64,000 nucleotides of DNA from Bradyrhizobium sp. SZCCHNS1050 (GCF_032484785.1 NZ_JAUETR010000001.1:1116001-1180000), one strand, 5' to 3'; counted from the first letter of the stretch, positions 44,404 through 53,974 are shown. Made by a program: numbers and translations. Notes: generated from the letters alone by a model not told the origin.

Positions 44404-45080
44404 CGGGTGAGAACGTTGCCAGTCATGGTGTCGAAGGCGGAACCGCCCTTCTTCGTCGTGTTGGCCTCAGGCAGCGCAGCCGACGAGCCCAGCACGTCGC
44501 TCAGGCTCGGAGCCGCGGGCCTTCCGGCCCCCGACTGCATCTGCGCCGCCACGGCACAGACCTTCTTTTCCAGCGCGTCGGTGTTCTTGTGACCGGCCTT
44601 CAGCTGATCGGAGATCTGCTGGGGAATGCCGCAGCTCGCCGCATGCGCCTCGACATATTTGATCATCTTCACTTCGGCCTTGCCGAAATTGGCGATCAGC
44701 TTGCAGGCCTCGTCAGGCGAGGCCTTGCGGTCGCTCGCGGCCTTGATCAGCTTGCCGCGACGCTCGGCTTCCTCGCGCAGCGGCATGAACTCCTTCATGC
44801 AGCTCTCCGGCGGGCCACCCTGCGGCGCGGCTCCCATCGGGGCCGGCTGGAAGCCGCCACCGCCACCGCCGCCGAACGCCGAGGCGCCTGGACTGGGGAA
44901 CGGACTTGCCGGGGCAGCAGCCCGGGTCGGCGCCGCACCGTTGATGGGTGGAAACGGCGAATTGCTGGTCTGGGCCTGGCCAGGCATCGGCGCGGGAAAC
45001 GAGCTCTGCGCGAAGACCTGCCCTGTGGAGAGCACCAGGGCGGCAACGGCGAGCGGCATGAAAGACTGGCGGACGATCAA
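44400..45080 (-). CDS. Secreted four-Cys protein, tandem paralog 1
   Basis: The 226-residue protein has a signal peptide ending near QVFAQ and a Pro/Ala/Gly-rich linker. A helical domain follows with four Cys in the pattern SCMKEF, EACKL, SCGIP and KVCAV, which could form two disulfides in the periplasm. The function is unknown. The start is TTG at 45080, preceded by GGAGAAC; the paralog at 45344-45778 has the same SD-TTG-ATC arrangement, which supports this choice. It is translationally coupled to ubiA (ATGA overlap). Confidence 0.75.
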   Translation of the reverse strand: MIVRQSFMPLAVAALVLSTGQVFAQSSFPAPMPGQAQTSNSPFPPINGAAPTRAAAPASPFPSPGASAFGGGGGGGFQPAPMGAAPQGGPPESCMKEFMPLREEAERRGKLIKAASDRKASPDEACKLIANFGKAEVKMIKYVEAHAASCGIPQQISDQLKAGHKNTDALEKKVCAVAAQMQSGAGRPAAPSLSDVLGSSAALPEANTTKKGGSAFDTMTGNVLTR

Positions 45081-45343
45081 GGCTGGTTCTCCGGCAAGAC
45101 CAAGAATCCTCAACACTTCCGGATGAAAGCACGATCCGATCCGGGGCTTTTACGATTCTCGCCCGTCCAGCACAACCGCGGATTTGATCACATCCGCGGC
45201 GCAGAGACGCAGCCGGGTTCCAACCGGCGCGGAGGCCCAAAACGAGGCCCTTCCCGAACGTCGGAGCCCAAAAATCCGTTCACTCCGCGCCCTCGCCCAC
45301 CTGGTCAAGCCGGAGTCGCCAGTTCGGCGGCCGGCGGGACGGT

Positions 45344-45778
45344 TCACGTCGCCGTGCACACCTTGCGCATCACGGCCAGGGTGTTTTCGTGATTCGCCTT
45401 CAGCTGATCGGTGATCTTGGCGGGGATTCCACATAGCGAGGCATGCGCGACCGCGTAGTCGATCATCTTGGTCTGGGCGAGCTCGTAGTCATGCACTAGC
45501 TGACAGGCCTCGCCGGGCGCAAAGCGCCGCTCGGTCGCCGCCTTGAGCAGCTTGGCCCGGCGGGCGGTCTCGTCCCGCAGCGGGGTGAACTCCTTCAGGC
45601 AGGTCTCGGGCGGGCGAAAGCCAGCCACGCCGGCACCGCCCGGAACCGCGGGGGCCGCCCGTTGCGGCGGCGCGGCGACCGCCTTGTCATCGGCCCGGGA
45701 CGGCGCGGCGACCATCACCGCGATGATCGCGACCAGCGCCCAGATCGCAAGCGCCGAAGTCGAATGTCTCAAGATCAA
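45344..45778 (-). CDS. Secreted four-Cys protein, tandem paralog 2
   Basis: The 144-residue protein has a signal peptide (ALAIWALVAIIAVMVAAPSRA) and a shorter linker. The helical domain is clearly homologous to the previous gene: ETCLKEFTPLRDE, EACQL, SLCGIPAKITDQLKANHENT and RKVCTAT, with all four Cys conserved. It begins TTG at 45778 behind GGAGAAC; an in-frame ATG 15 bases upstream lies before the SD. A 263-base spacer separates the paralogs. The pair probably arose by tandem duplication; the role is unknown. Confidence 0.75.
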   Translation of the reverse strand: MILRHSTSALAIWALVAIIAVMVAAPSRADDKAVAAPPQRAAPAVPGGAGVAGFRPPETCLKEFTPLRDETARRAKLLKAATERRFAPGEACQLVHDYELAQTKMIDYAVAHASLCGIPAKITDQLKANHENTLAVMRKVCTAT

Positions 45779-45986
45779 GGCCGTTCTCCGCATCGAGGCT
45801 TACGGAATCGTCGGATGTCCGTCCCGGGGGACGACCGGCGCGATCGAAACGGTAAAATCTGTCGACAGCACGGCCGAAAGGCGCCATCGCCGATGTCCGA
45901 TACAACACCACGTGACGGCCCTTCCGGCTTTGCGGCTGGCGCGTGGGTCCGGTAAGCAACGTCCATCATCGGCTCCGCTTCGCTCC

Positions 45987-46739
45987 ATGCCCGCATACGA
46001 CTTCAACGCCCCGCGCCTGTTCGTCGACGCGCCCCTGCAGGAGGGAGGCTCGGTCGCGCTCGACCGCAACCAGGGAAATTATCTCGGCAACGTCCTGCGC
46101 CTTGGCGCCGGCGATCACGTGCTGGCCTTCAACGGCCGCGACGGCGAATGGCGGGCCGTGATCGAGGGCCGCAAGCGGCCAGATGGCCTGACGATCCAGC
46201 AGCAGAGCCGGCCGCAGGATCACCTGCCGGACATCGCCTACGTCTTCGCACCGCTCAAGCACGCGCGGCTGGACTACATGGTGCAGAAGGCGGTCGAGAT
46301 GGGCGCCGCGCGGCTGGAGCCGGTGATCACCCGTCGCACCCAGGTGTCGCGCGTGAATAGCGAGCGCATGCGCGCCAACGTGGTCGAGGCCGCCGAACAA
46401 TGCGGCATCCTCAGCCTCGCCGACGTCAAGGACCCGGTGCCGCTGGAGCGCTTCCTCGCGCAGCGGCAACCCGAGCGGCTGCTGGTGTTCTGCGACGAGG
46501 CGGCCGAACTGGCCGATCCGCTGCAGGCCCTGCGCGGCGGCCAGAATGCGGCCGGCATCGACCTGCTGATCGGACCGGAGGGCGGTTTCGCCGACGATGA
46601 ACGGACGCTGCTGCTGCGCCAGCCGCATGTGATCAGGCTGGCCCTGGGCCCGCGCATCCTGCGCGCGGATACGGCCGGCGTCGCCGCCCTCGCCGTGATT
46701 CAGGCGACGCTCGGAGACTGGGCCGGAGCCCGCGGTTAA
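45987..46739 (+). CDS. rsmE: 16S rRNA (uracil-1498 N3)-methyltransferase
   Basis: The 250-residue SPOUT-class methyltransferase modifies U1498 of 16S rRNA. It has a PUA-like N-terminal domain (RLFVDAPLQEG, NYLGNVLRLGAGDH), then VQKAVEMGAARLEPV, the SAM-binding knot region LIGPEGGFADDE and LGPRILRADTAGVAAL. The ATG at 45987 gives the family N-terminus. The gene reads away from the paralog pair and is followed by hisZ. Confidence 0.94.
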   Translation: MPAYDFNAPRLFVDAPLQEGGSVALDRNQGNYLGNVLRLGAGDHVLAFNGRDGEWRAVIEGRKRPDGLTIQQQSRPQDHLPDIAYVFAPLKHARLDYMVQKAVEMGAARLEPVITRRTQVSRVNSERMRANVVEAAEQCGILSLADVKDPVPLERFLAQRQPERLLVFCDEAAELADPLQALRGGQNAAGIDLLIGPEGGFADDERTLLLRQPHVIRLALGPRILRADTAGVAALAVIQATLGDWAGARG

Positions 46740-46858
46740 GGCATCCGACCAATTGTGGCGCGCCGCGGCCATTCCCAGTCGAAACCGTCAAACGGCCATG
46801 CTAAGGGGCAGCCGCCGCTTCCAGCGGGCGCCCAAGCCACTTTGGAACTCGAATCGAC

Positions 46859-48019
46859 ATGACCGGACCCGCTCCGACCGGACCCGCCGCGTGGGCGGAC
46901 ACGCTGCTGCAATCCTTCGCCCAGGCCGGCTATGAGCGGGCCGAGCCGGCGATCCTGCAGCCGGCCGAGCCGTTCCTCGACCTCTCCGGGGAGGACATCC
47001 GCAAGAGCCTCTATCTGACCAGCGACGCCGCTGGCGAAGAGCTGTGCCTGCGCCCCGACCTGACCATTCCCGTCGCCCGTGACTACCTCGGCTCGGCCCG
47101 CGCCGGGCAGCCGGCCGGCTTCAGCTACCTTGGTCCAGTATTTCGCTACCGCGAGGGCCGCCCGAGCGAGTTCCTGCAGGCCGGGATCGAATCGTTCGGC
47201 CGCCAGGACCGGCCCGCTGCCGATGCCGAGATGCTGGCGCTGGCGATCGAGGCGACCGCCGCCGCCGGCCTTGCCGCGGTGGATATCCGCACCGGCGACG
47301 TCGCGCTGTTCACGGCCTTGATCGACGCCCTCGATCTCTATCCGGTCTGGCGGCGGCGGCTGATCAAGGACTTCAACCGCAAGCGCACCCTGGCGCAGGA
47401 CCTCAAGCGGCTGGCGATCGCCTCGGTGGCGCCGCGCAACGAGTATGAGGGCGTGCTCGCCGCTCTGGCCGGCTCCGACCGCAAGGCGGCGCTCGCTTTG
47501 GTCACCGACCTGATGTCGATTGCCGGCGCAACCGCCGTCGGCGGCCGCACGGTGGCGGAGATCGCCGACCGCTTCCTCGAGCAGTCCACCCTCAAGAGCG
47601 GGGCGCTGCCGCGTGACGCGCTGGACCGCATCAAGCGCTTCCTGGCCATCAGCGGCAGCCCGACCGAAGCCGTCCAGCAGCTTCGCGCCCTCGCCGCCGA
47701 TGCCAAGCTCGATATCTCGGCCGCGATCGACGCGCTCGAGGCCCGCGCGGGCTTCATGGCCCAGCGCGGCATCGACATCGCCAAGGTGCGCTTCGCCACG
47801 TCGTTCGGCCGCGGCCTCGACTACTACACCGGTTTCGAGTTCGAGCTGCATCATCCTGACAATGGCGACGAGCCGCTGGTCGCCGGCGGCCGTTATGACG
47901 GCCTGCTGAGCCAGCTCGGCGCCGCCGAGTCGATTCCGGCCGTCGGCTTCTCGATCTGGATCGAGCGCCTGGCCCAGAGCAGCGCCGTGGGCAAGTCCCC
48001 GGTCGGGAGAGCATCATGA
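46859..48019 (+). CDS. hisZ: ATP phosphoribosyltransferase regulatory subunit
   Basis: The 386-residue protein is a HisRS-like class II synthetase fold without tRNA-charging motifs, as in HisZ. It has [37 protein letters not shown] and the late [16 protein letters not shown] and AGGRYDGLL blocks. HisZ forms a hetero-octamer with HisG and gives histidine feedback control of the first step of histidine synthesis. Its stop overlaps the hisG start as ATGA, so the two are coupled. Confidence 0.95.
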   Translation: MTGPAPTGPAAWADTLLQSFAQAGYERAEPAILQPAEPFLDLSGEDIRKSLYLTSDAAGEELCLRPDLTIPVARDYLGSARAGQPAGFSYLGPVFRYREGRPSEFLQAGIESFGRQDRPAADAEMLALAIEATAAAGLAAVDIRTGDVALFTALIDALDLYPVWRRRLIKDFNRKRTLAQDLKRLAIASVAPRNEYEGVLAALAGSDRKAALALVTDLMSIAGATAVGGRTVAEIADRFLEQSTLKSGALPRDALDRIKRFLAISGSPTEAVQQLRALAADAKLDISAAIDALEARAGFMAQRGIDIAKVRFATSFGRGLDYYTGFEFELHHPDNGDEPLVAGGRYDGLLSQLGAAESIPAVGFSIWIERLAQSSAVGKSPVGRAS

Positions 48020-48993
48020 GCGGCCCCCTCGTCCTCGCCGTTCCCTCCAAGGGACGTCTGCAGGAGAATGCCGAAGCCTTCTTCGGCCGCGCCGGGCTGA
48101 ACCTGTCCAAGCCCGGCGGCGCGCGCGACTATCGCGGCACCATCGCAGGTCTCGACAATGTCGAGATCGCCTATCTCTCTGCGAGTGAGATCGCTTCGCA
48201 ACTGGCGCGCGGCAGCGTGCATCTCGGCGTCACCGGCGAGGATCTCGTGCGCGAGAGCATCACCGATGCCGACAAGCGCGTGCTGCTGATCGACACGCTC
48301 GGCTTCGGCGGCGCCAACGTCGTCGTCGCGGTGCCGCAGGCCTGGATCGACGTCCGGACCATGGCCGATCTCGACGACGTCACCACCGGTTTTCGTGCCC
48401 AGCACAATCGCCGGATGCGCGTCGCCACCAAGTACATCAACCTGACGCGCAGCTTCTTCGCCGCCCACGGCATCGTCGATTACCGCATCGTCGAGAGCGC
48501 CGGCGCCACCGAGGGCGCGCCCGCGGTCGGCACCGCCGAGCTGATCGTCGACATCACCAGCACCGGCTCGACGCTCGCCGCCAACGGGCTGAAGGTGCTG
48601 GACGACGGCGTGATCCTGCGCAGCCAGGCCAACCTGGTCGCCTCGCGCGACGCCGACTGGTCGGAGGGTCCGCGCGAGAGCGCCCGGATCATTCTCGACC
48701 ACATCCATGCCCGCGCCCGCGCCAGCAAATACCGCGAGGTCCGCACCCGCTTCAAAGGGTGCGACGCAGCAATGCTGACCGAGGCGCACAACCGTTTCGG
48801 CGTCGTGGCGCCGTTCGGCGGCCCGACCTCGTCCGGCATGCTCACCCTGCACTGCCCGCCGGCGCAGATCTACGCGCTCGGCAGCTTTCTGCGCACGCAT
48901 GGTGCCGAGACCGTCTCGGTCGCCTCGCTCGACTACGTGCTCGACCGCGAGAATCCGCTGTTTGCCCGCCTCGAGGCCTTCCTGCGATCATAA
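48016..48993 (+). CDS. hisG: ATP phosphoribosyltransferase catalytic subunit with C-terminal extension
   Basis: The 325-residue enzyme joins ATP and PRPP, the first step of histidine synthesis. It has [25 protein letters not shown] and the PRPP loop region [18 protein letters not shown]. Short-form HisG proteins that need HisZ are usually 200-230 residues. This one continues for about 90 more with [15 protein letters not shown] and [22 protein letters not shown], resembling the regulatory domain of long-form HisG. Having both HisZ and such a tail is unusual and raises the question of which gives feedback control. Confidence 0.94.
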   Translation: MSGPLVLAVPSKGRLQENAEAFFGRAGLNLSKPGGARDYRGTIAGLDNVEIAYLSASEIASQLARGSVHLGVTGEDLVRESITDADKRVLLIDTLGFGGANVVVAVPQAWIDVRTMADLDDVTTGFRAQHNRRMRVATKYINLTRSFFAAHGIVDYRIVESAGATEGAPAVGTAELIVDITSTGSTLAANGLKVLDDGVILRSQANLVASRDADWSEGPRESARIILDHIHARARASKYREVRTRFKGCDAAMLTEAHNRFGVVAPFGGPTSSGMLTLHCPPAQIYALGSFLRTHGAETVSVASLDYVLDRENPLFARLEAFLRS

Positions 48994-49063
48994 ATCGCCG
49001 TTCATCGTAGCGACAGGTGAGCGCGACTACCATATGTTGGTAGGAGAACGAGGACTCTGAGCG

Positions 49064-50107
49064 ATGCTGGGAACTGACGTGTCCGACCTGACCACGACCG
49101 CGGCCGACGCCGCGTCGCAGGGACTGTCGATCGTTATCCCCGTCTATAACGAGGGCGCGGGACTGACGGCGCTGCACGAGCGGCTGAATAATCTCGCACG
49201 CACCCTGCGTCAGCGCTTCGGTCTCGCCTGTGAGCTCGTTTATGTCGACGATGGCAGCCGCGACAACACGCTCGCGATTGCCCGCACCCTGCAGGCCGAT
49301 GCGCTCGATGTGCAGGTCGTGTCGCTGTCGCGCAATTTCGGCAAGGAGGCCGCGCTGATGGCCGGCCTCGATCATGCCCGGCGCGGCGCGGTGCTGTTCA
49401 TGGACGGCGACGGCCAGCATCCGCCGGCCCTGGTCGAGCAACTCGTCACGCACTGGATCAAGGACGGCTACGACGTCGTCTATACCGCCAAGGCGCATCG
49501 CGACAACGAGCCGTTCCTGCGCCGGGTCGCCGTTCACGGCTTCTACGCGCTCATCAACTGGGGGGCGCGGCAGAAGATTCCGGAGGATGCCGGCGACTTC
49601 CGCCTGCTCTCGCCGCGCGCGGTGGCCGCGCTACGGCAGCTGCCCGAGCGCAACCGCTTCTTCAAGGGCCTGGCGAGCTGGATCGGCTTCCGTCAGATCC
49701 GCGTCGACTATGAGCCAGCGGCCCGCGCCCATGGCGTCACGACCTTCAACCTGACCGGCCTGCTAGGCCTGTCGATCGAAGGTCTCACCTCGTTCTCGGT
49801 CGCGCCCTTGCGCTTCGCCAGTCTGCTCGGAATCCTGCTGGCCTCGGCCGCGTTCCTGTTCGGCCTCTCGATCCTCTGGGAGACCTTCACAACCGGCAAA
49901 TCGGTGCCTGGCTATCCCTCGCTGATGGTCGGCCTGATGACGATCGGCGGCGTGCAGCTGATCATGATCGGCATCATGGGCGAGTATATCGGCAAGATCC
50001 TGTCCGAGCTGAAGGCGCGTCCGATCTACTTCGTCGCCGAGCACAGCGAGAAGCGTGCAGCGCTCGATGCACGGAGCGACGGCGCCGAGAGGAACGCCGC
50101 CGAATGA
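49064..50107 (+). CDS. Family 2 glycosyltransferase, polyprenol-phosphate type (GtrB/ArnC-like)
   Basis: The 347-residue membrane enzyme has a GT-A domain (SIVIPVYNEGAGL, YVDDGSRDNT, SRNFGKEAALMAGLDHA, FMDGDGQHPP with its metal-binding Asp residues, DAGDFRLLS). Two C-terminal transmembrane segments (about residues 245-268 and 285-308) follow, then IGKILSELKARPIY. This is the layout of enzymes that load a sugar from a nucleotide onto undecaprenyl phosphate. Its stop overlaps the following deacetylase start (ATGA). Together they resemble pathways that attach and deacetylate an amino sugar on a lipid carrier. Confidence 0.9.
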   Translation: MLGTDVSDLTTTAADAASQGLSIVIPVYNEGAGLTALHERLNNLARTLRQRFGLACELVYVDDGSRDNTLAIARTLQADALDVQVVSLSRNFGKEAALMAGLDHARRGAVLFMDGDGQHPPALVEQLVTHWIKDGYDVVYTAKAHRDNEPFLRRVAVHGFYALINWGARQKIPEDAGDFRLLSPRAVAALRQLPERNRFFKGLASWIGFRQIRVDYEPAARAHGVTTFNLTGLLGLSIEGLTSFSVAPLRFASLLGILLASAAFLFGLSILWETFTTGKSVPGYPSLMVGLMTIGGVQLIMIGIMGEYIGKILSELKARPIYFVAEHSEKRAALDARSDGAERNAAE

Positions 50108-50946
50108 ACGCGACGCCGCACCGGCGCATCTGGCTGTGCGCCGATGACTATGGCATCAGCCCCGGGGTCAACAGCGCCATCCGCGACCTGATCGCGCGCG
50201 GTCGGCTGAACGCCACCTCGGTGATGACCGTGGGCGCCGCGATCGGGCGCGACGAGGTGACGGAGTTGACCAAGGTCGCGTCCGACAGCCCGCGCTGCGC
50301 CATCGGCCTGCATGTCACGCTGACCGCGCCGTTCCGGCCCCTCACCATGCACTTCCGCCCGTCGGAGGGCGGCATGTTCCTGCCCTTTCCCAAGCTGCTG
50401 CGCGCCGGAATGTCCCGCCGGCTCGATCCCGAGCTGATCCGCGCCGAGGTGCTGGTGCAGCTTGCGGCGTTCGGCGAGCTGTTCGGCCGCGCCCCGGATT
50501 TCGTCGACGGCCATCAGCACGCCCAGCTCTATCCGCAGGTGCGCGAGGGCTTCCTCGCCGCGGTCAAGGAAGCCGCGCCGGCGGCCTGGGTGCGTCAGGG
50601 GGGGCGGAACGTGCCGCTGATGCAGCGGCTGACGGCACCGAAGGCGCTGCTGCTGGACGTCCTGAGCGCCCAATTCCGCCGTCATGCCAAGCGGGCCGAG
50701 ATCGCCTTCAATCCTGCCTTCGCCGGCGCCTACGACTTCAGCAAGACCTCGGATTTCGCCACGTTGATGGACGGCTTCCTGGAGGAGCTGCCCGAGGACG
50801 GGCTGGTGATGTGCCACCCCGGCTTCGTCGACGACGTCCTGATCGAGCTCGATCCCTTGACCGTCCAGCGCGAGCACGAGCACGCCTATCTCGCCGGCGA
50901 GCATTTTCCAGCGCTGCTCGACCGCCGGCGGATGACGCTGGCCTGA
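50104..50946 (+). CDS. ChbG/HpnK family (YdjC-like) deacetylase
   Basis: The 280-residue protein has the metal-site motifs of the family: CADDYGISPGVN at the N-terminus, GLHVTLTAPF and DGHQHAQLYP, and a late CHPGFVDD block. Members remove acetyl groups from amino sugars on chitobiose (ChbG) or hopanoid-linked sugars (HpnK). No hopanoid gene is in the window, so I do not assign hpnK. It is coupled to the glycosyltransferase, which suggests it acts on the lipid-linked sugar that enzyme makes. Confidence 0.88.
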   Translation: MNATPHRRIWLCADDYGISPGVNSAIRDLIARGRLNATSVMTVGAAIGRDEVTELTKVASDSPRCAIGLHVTLTAPFRPLTMHFRPSEGGMFLPFPKLLRAGMSRRLDPELIRAEVLVQLAAFGELFGRAPDFVDGHQHAQLYPQVREGFLAAVKEAAPAAWVRQGGRNVPLMQRLTAPKALLLDVLSAQFRRHAKRAEIAFNPAFAGAYDFSKTSDFATLMDGFLEELPEDGLVMCHPGFVDDVLIELDPLTVQREHEHAYLAGEHFPALLDRRRMTLA

Positions 50947-51157
50947 ACGGATCTTGCGGGTCTGCGACGAACAAAAGGCCGCCCGGCTGCGTTCCTCCTG
51001 TAGTGCGGGCAACATCGAGGTCCAAAACGCTGCGCAAGCCCGAGAGACGCTGTGTCGCATACGGAAATTTAATCCGCGCCCCGGCTGGCCGGGCCACAAA
51101 GTCCCCCTAAATCTTGGCCGCGCTTGGCCGGAACAAGGCAAGCGGCAGGAGAACGAC

Positions 51158-51961
51158 ATGACACCGCAAGAACGCCAACTCATCGACGATCTGTTCGACC
51201 GGCTTGCCAAGTTGGAGAGTGCACCGCGTGATCCGGAGGCCGCCGCCGCCATCGCCCAGGCGCTGCAGCGGGCTCCCAATGCCGTCTACGCGCTGGTGCA
51301 GACGGTGCTGGTGCAGGACGAAGCCTTGAAGCGCGCCAATGCCCGCATCGAGGAGCTGCAGCACGCCCAGGCCCCGCAGCAGGCCCAGTCCGGCGGCTTC
51401 CTCGATTCGATGCGCGACAGCATCTTCGGCTCGGGCAGCCGCGGTTCGGTCCCCAACGTGCCGCCGCCGTCGCAGAGCCGACCGGTCTGGAACAGCGGTC
51501 AGGCGATGCCCCCGGGCTACCAGGGCCAGCCCGGCTATCCCGGTCAGCCCGGCCCTTACGATCAGGGCGGCTTCGGCCAGCCGCGTGGCGGCATGTTCGG
51601 CGGTGGAGGCGGCTCGTTCCTCGGAACGGCGGCGGCCGCTGCGGCGGGCATGGTCGGCGGCTCGCTGCTGCTCGGCGGCATCCGCTCGATGATGGGCGGC
51701 GGGTCGCATCAGGCGTTCGGTGACACCACGATCATCGAGGAGCGCGGCGGTGGTGCCGGCCCGTGGAGCGGCGACCAGTCCAGCGGCTCGCTGGCGCGCG
51801 ACGCCGGTCTCGACGACATCGGCCGTTCGGGCGGCGACGGTGGCCGTGCCGGCCTGTTCGACCAGGCGAACTATGACGACAGCGGCAATGACAACGACGC
51901 GGCCGACTTCGACGCTGATGACGGCTATGGCGACGACGACGGTGGCAGCGACTACGCTTGA
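51158..51961 (+). CDS. DUF2076 family protein
   Basis: The 267-residue protein has the DUF2076 N-terminus MTPQERQLIDDLFDRLAKLE and LVQTVLVQDEALKRANARIEEL in two parts, likely coiled coil. A Gly/Pro/Gln-rich region comes next. The glycine-alanine segment (FLGTAAAAAAGMVGGSLL) could span or insert in the membrane. The end is very acidic, dominated by Asp and Gly. The function of the family is unknown, perhaps an envelope or periplasmic ligand-binding chaperone-like protein. GGAG precedes the ATG at 51158 and a strong terminator follows. Confidence 0.85.
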   Translation: MTPQERQLIDDLFDRLAKLESAPRDPEAAAAIAQALQRAPNAVYALVQTVLVQDEALKRANARIEELQHAQAPQQAQSGGFLDSMRDSIFGSGSRGSVPNVPPPSQSRPVWNSGQAMPPGYQGQPGYPGQPGPYDQGGFGQPRGGMFGGGGGSFLGTAAAAAAGMVGGSLLLGGIRSMMGGGSHQAFGDTTIIEERGGGAGPWSGDQSSGSLARDAGLDDIGRSGGDGGRAGLFDQANYDDSGNDNDAADFDADDGYGDDDGGSDYA

Positions 51962-51993
51962 TGCTCCCAGGTCGCAGCGAACTGAAGAATGCG

Positions 51994-52020
51994 AAAGGCC
52001 GCCCCACGGGCGGCCTTTTT
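51994..52020 (+). terminator. Terminator after the DUF2076 gene
   Basis: AAAGGCCGCCC (51994-52004) pairs perfectly with GGGCGGCCTTT (52008-52018) across a 3-base loop and ends in five T. It lies between this gene and the convergent L,D-transpeptidase and may serve both. Confidence 0.92.
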
Positions 52021-52049
52021 CAGTTGCGGATGTCGTGCAGCGGCGGTCG

Positions 52050-52841
52050 TCAGAGCACGATGACCCGAGCACCGACGTTCACGCGGCCATAGAGGTCGAT
52101 GACATCCTCGTTGCGCATCCGGATACAGCCTGACGAAACGTTGGTGCCGATCGTCCATGGCTCGTTCGAACCGTGGATCCGATACAGCGACGAGCCGAGA
52201 TACATCGCGCGTGCGCCGAGCGGGTTCTGCGGTCCGCCCTCCATGTGCCGCGGCAGGTCGGGCCGGCGCGCGAGCATTTCCGGCGGCGGCGTCCAGTCCG
52301 GCCATTCGCGCTTGGCCGAGATCGTCTTCACGCCCGACCAGGTGAAGCCGGGGCGGCCGACGCCGATGCCATAGCGGAGCGCCCTGCCCTCGCCCTGAAC
52401 CAGATAGAGGAACTTGTTCGGCGTATCGATGACGATCGTGCCCGGCCGTTCTTTGCCGTCGTAGTCAACGATCTGTTTCTCGTATTTCGGATCGAGCGGC
52501 CGCTGCGTCTGCTCATAGGCCTCCTCATCCGGTACTCCCTGCTGCGGGACCATGCCCGGCGCCAGCCGCTGCGGCTCGTAGTAGGACGGCTGCTGCTGGT
52601 ACATCGGCTGTCCCGGCGGAGGCGCGCCGCGGCCGCCTTGCGGATCCCCGAACAGGAATTCGATGAAGCCGCCACCCATGCGCGAGCGTTCGACATAGGC
52701 GGTGCGCACCGGCGCGGACTGCTGCGGCGGCCCGCTGTAAATCACGGTCGGCTGCTGAAATCCCTGGGCCGCAGCCCGATCCAGACCTGAATGGAATGCG
52801 CATGCGCCGGCCAGCAGCGCTGTGGAGAATGATTTGAACAT
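52050..52841 (-). CDS. L,D-transpeptidase (YkuD domain)
   Basis: The 263-residue periplasmic enzyme has a signal peptide (residues 1-25), a Pro/Gln/Tyr-rich linker, and a YkuD domain from about residue 120. The domain begins GTIVIDTPNKFLYLVQ and contains the active-site block IHGSNEPWTIG and SSGCIRMRNEDVIDLY, with the catalytic Cys after SSG. It forms 3-3 cross-links in peptidoglycan or attaches proteins to it. The ATG at 52841 gives the signal peptide. Just upstream, 52846-52857, is GTACTCTGTACT, which repeats part of the operator candidate at 34138-34149. Confidence 0.92.
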   Translation of the reverse strand: MFKSFSTALLAGACAFHSGLDRAAAQGFQQPTVIYSGPPQQSAPVRTAYVERSRMGGGFIEFLFGDPQGGRGAPPPGQPMYQQQPSYYEPQRLAPGMVPQQGVPDEEAYEQTQRPLDPKYEKQIVDYDGKERPGTIVIDTPNKFLYLVQGEGRALRYGIGVGRPGFTWSGVKTISAKREWPDWTPPPEMLARRPDLPRHMEGGPQNPLGARAMYLGSSLYRIHGSNEPWTIGTNVSSGCIRMRNEDVIDLYGRVNVGARVIVL

Positions 52842-53148
52842 CGACGTACTCTGTACTGTTTCGTCTGGAGACTGTTCGTCGCGCGAGGCGGCAACGCCGC
52901 CGCGTATCGTCAATAAAGAGCAAAACCCGATCGCTTTGGTAAACGCGGGAGGCGCCGGGATTCACCATCGCTGCATACGTCGGCGGTTTTGATCGCTAGC
53001 GTTTATTTTGCGTGAAGGCCGGCGGAGCGTGGTTAATAGTTGACGCACGATGCACGCCAGCGTTGCCCAACGGCGGTTCCTGGCGTGAACGCGATGTTAA
53101 ATAGCCTCTGCGTAGAACTGATCCGAGCAAAAGGTCAGGGATACTATC
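52842..53148. promoter_or_regulatory. Divergent intergenic region (L,D-transpeptidase and CheZ-like gene)
   Basis: About 307 bases hold both promoters. I see TTGACG at 53040-53045, a possible -35 for the CheZ-like gene, but no firm -10. The local AT-rich stretch around 53020-53040 supports a promoter there. No other feature is supported. Confidence 0.35.
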
Positions 53149-53928
53149 ATGGCTGTTCGCAAGCGTTTCCGTATCGAAGAAGCAATCGTCGGCCATATGC
53201 CGGAGCCTGAATTCGTGGGCGGCGAGATCGGCCCCAACCACAAGGAAATCATGGACGAGCTGCGCGCGATCCGCTCCCAGATGGCCAATGCGATCCGCAG
53301 CGGCGGCAGCAACACGGCAAACGCCGCCATCGAAGAGTCCGCCGCACGCGAGGTCGCCGAAGCGCGCGCGCTGCTCGAGACCTATCGCGCCCAGATCGAG
53401 CAGTGCGAAAAGCTCAAGGTCGAGCTCGACCTGATCCACGACGCGATCAACCGCACCAAGGGCGAGATCGCGACCCTCCATGCCAAGAGCTTCAACGGCG
53501 AGGAGATGGCCAAGGTCAACGGCGAGCTCGGCGCGGTCGTCGGCGGCACCGAGCAGGCGACGCAGCAGATCCTGGAAGCCGCGGAGGCGATCGACCAGGC
53601 CGCCAGCGCGCTGTCCAAGGTGGACTCGGCCGACCAGCAGAAGATCCTGAGCGAAGAGATCCAGGAGCGCGTGGTCTCGATCTTCGAGGCCTGCAACTTC
53701 CAGGACCTGACCGGTCAGCGCATCAACAAGGTCATGACCACGATGAAGTTCATCGAGCACCACATCGTGGTGATGATGGACATCTGGGGCGGCGTCGACG
53801 CCATCAAGGCGCATACGCCGCCGATCGTCGACCACCGCGAGGGCGACGCCCGGCTGCTGAACGGCCCGAAGGCGGAAGGCGACGTCGGCCACGCTTCGCA
53901 GGACGACATCGACGCGATGTTCAACTGA
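53149..53928 (+). CDS. CheZ-like protein phosphatase
   Basis: The 259-residue protein has a long helical hairpin core. The catalytic signature of CheZ, FEACNFQDLTGQRINKV, is present with Asp186 and Gln190 in place of E. coli CheZ Asp143 and Gln147. A flexible acidic linker leads to the C-terminal peptide QDDIDAMFN, the expected CheY-binding tail. It should dephosphorylate a CheY-type regulator; the orphan CheY at 4651-5046 is a possible target (inference). CheZ is not universal in alphaproteobacteria, so the remote alphaproteobacterial branch is the better label. Confidence 0.85.
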   Translation: MAVRKRFRIEEAIVGHMPEPEFVGGEIGPNHKEIMDELRAIRSQMANAIRSGGSNTANAAIEESAAREVAEARALLETYRAQIEQCEKLKVELDLIHDAINRTKGEIATLHAKSFNGEEMAKVNGELGAVVGGTEQATQQILEAAEAIDQAASALSKVDSADQQKILSEEIQERVVSIFEACNFQDLTGQRINKVMTTMKFIEHHIVVMMDIWGGVDAIKAHTPPIVDHREGDARLLNGPKAEGDVGHASQDDIDAMFN

Positions 53929-53974
53929 CCTCGGCCAGTCCCAGCGACCGCTCCAGGCAACGTCACCATACAGG

